DNA from: Bacteroidota bacterium
GTDB lineage: Bacteria; Bacteroidota; Ignavibacteria; Tepidaquicellales; Tepidaquicellaceae
Assembly: GCA_003519545.1 (NCBI GenBank)
Contig: DOWN01000154.1
Location: 4,430-10,758 of the forward strand
Length of the DNA stretch: 6,329 nt
Reading direction: 5' to 3'
Both the position numbers and the translations under genes were made by a program. This document shows positions 6,209 through 6,329 of this stretch, in pieces (position 1 is the first letter of the stretch; each line of letters begins with the position of its first letter). A model generated the notes under the pieces. It was not told the DNA's origin. It searched no databases and saw nothing but the letters and a program-made list of their open reading frames with translations.

Positions 6209-6329
6209 AACCCTGTTTTTTTATTCAAACTAATTGAATGAATAAAAAAATTAAACATAAATTTTACTGTAGAAGAATATTCGTAATTTTTAATGAAATT
6301 TATAAAAATTATCAAAGTTTGAACAAAGA
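6209..6329 (-). promoter_or_regulatory. glgB upstream region
   Basis: These 121 bases precede the proposed glgB ATA codon, and no gene was found in them. They are almost entirely A/T apart from an AGGG (6214-6211) only 2 nt before the ATA, which is too close to be a normal Shine-Dalgarno. They presumably carry the glgB promoter, but no -35/-10 pair stands out from the A/T background. A 17-codon ATG frame (6258-6205) overlaps the proposed start in a different phase; it lacks independent support. Confidence 0.35.
6216..6250. repeat. 12-bp perfect A/T-rich inverted repeat upstream of glgB (possible bidirectional terminator or attenuator)
   Basis: TTTTTTTATTCA (6216-6227) and TGAATAAAAAAA (6239-6250) are perfectly complementary arms around an 11-nt loop. 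An alternative inner stem, ATTCAA/TTGAAT (6223-6228 and 6234-6239), is also possible. The A-tract/T-tract ends would give a U-rich 3' side on either strand, like a weak bidirectional terminator, but each stem has only one G-C pair. Its place 8 nt before the proposed glgB start suggests it ends a transcript entering from the right or lies within the glgB leader. Confidence 0.4.

Noticed and set aside
6205..6258. 17-codon leader peptide as a separate gene
   Set aside because: It has no ribosome-binding signal or known leader pattern; kept only as an alternative explanation for the glgB start.

Overview
The window is very AT-rich. Its proteins are rich in Lys, Asn and Ile, and none of the six genes has a convincing Shine-Dalgarno sequence; starts are preceded by A/T-only leaders. 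With a Cys-rich secreted protein ending in a Bacteroidota-type PP...LYL-x-NC-x-FRI tail, a short-signal lipoprotein and a two-domain GlgB, this suggests the Bacteroidota/Chlorobiota/Ignavibacteria group. That placement is inference; there is no rRNA or marker gene to confirm it.

Left block, minus strand (2191 to 1): three codirectional genes separated by 39 and 18 nt, probably one operon. In transcription order they are a small secreted Cys/His-rich protein (1808-2191) with no ATG/GTG/TTG start, an outer-membrane beta-barrel of the MetA-pathway/'transporter' type (953-1768), and a secreted alpha-helical protein cut by the window edge (1-934). The last one contains a four-fold repeat that places His and Asp/Glu at equivalent positions. 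The trio looks like an envelope system, possibly for metal handling, but the sequence does not fix the substrate.

Middle block, plus strand (2277-3965): a MatC-like ion-transporter-superfamily permease and, 24 nt later, a small lipoprotein of unknown function. It diverges from the left block across an 85-bp spacer that holds a perfect 8-bp inverted repeat.

Right block, minus strand (6208 to 3947): a full-length 1,4-alpha-glucan branching enzyme (GlgB), convergent with the lipoprotein gene and overlapping its 3' end by 19 nt. Homology to the GlgB N-terminal domain continues upstream of the first canonical start (GTG, 6055) to about codon ATA at 6208, with no ATG, GTG or TTG in between. A 12-bp perfect A/T-rich inverted repeat lies just upstream.

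The strongest items for follow-up are the four-repeat His/Asp protein and the two genes (small Cys-rich protein and glgB) whose expected start codon is occupied by ATC or ATA. These could be near-cognate starts, homopolymer indels in the assembly, or real mutations. No tRNA, rRNA, CRISPR array or insertion sequence was seen.
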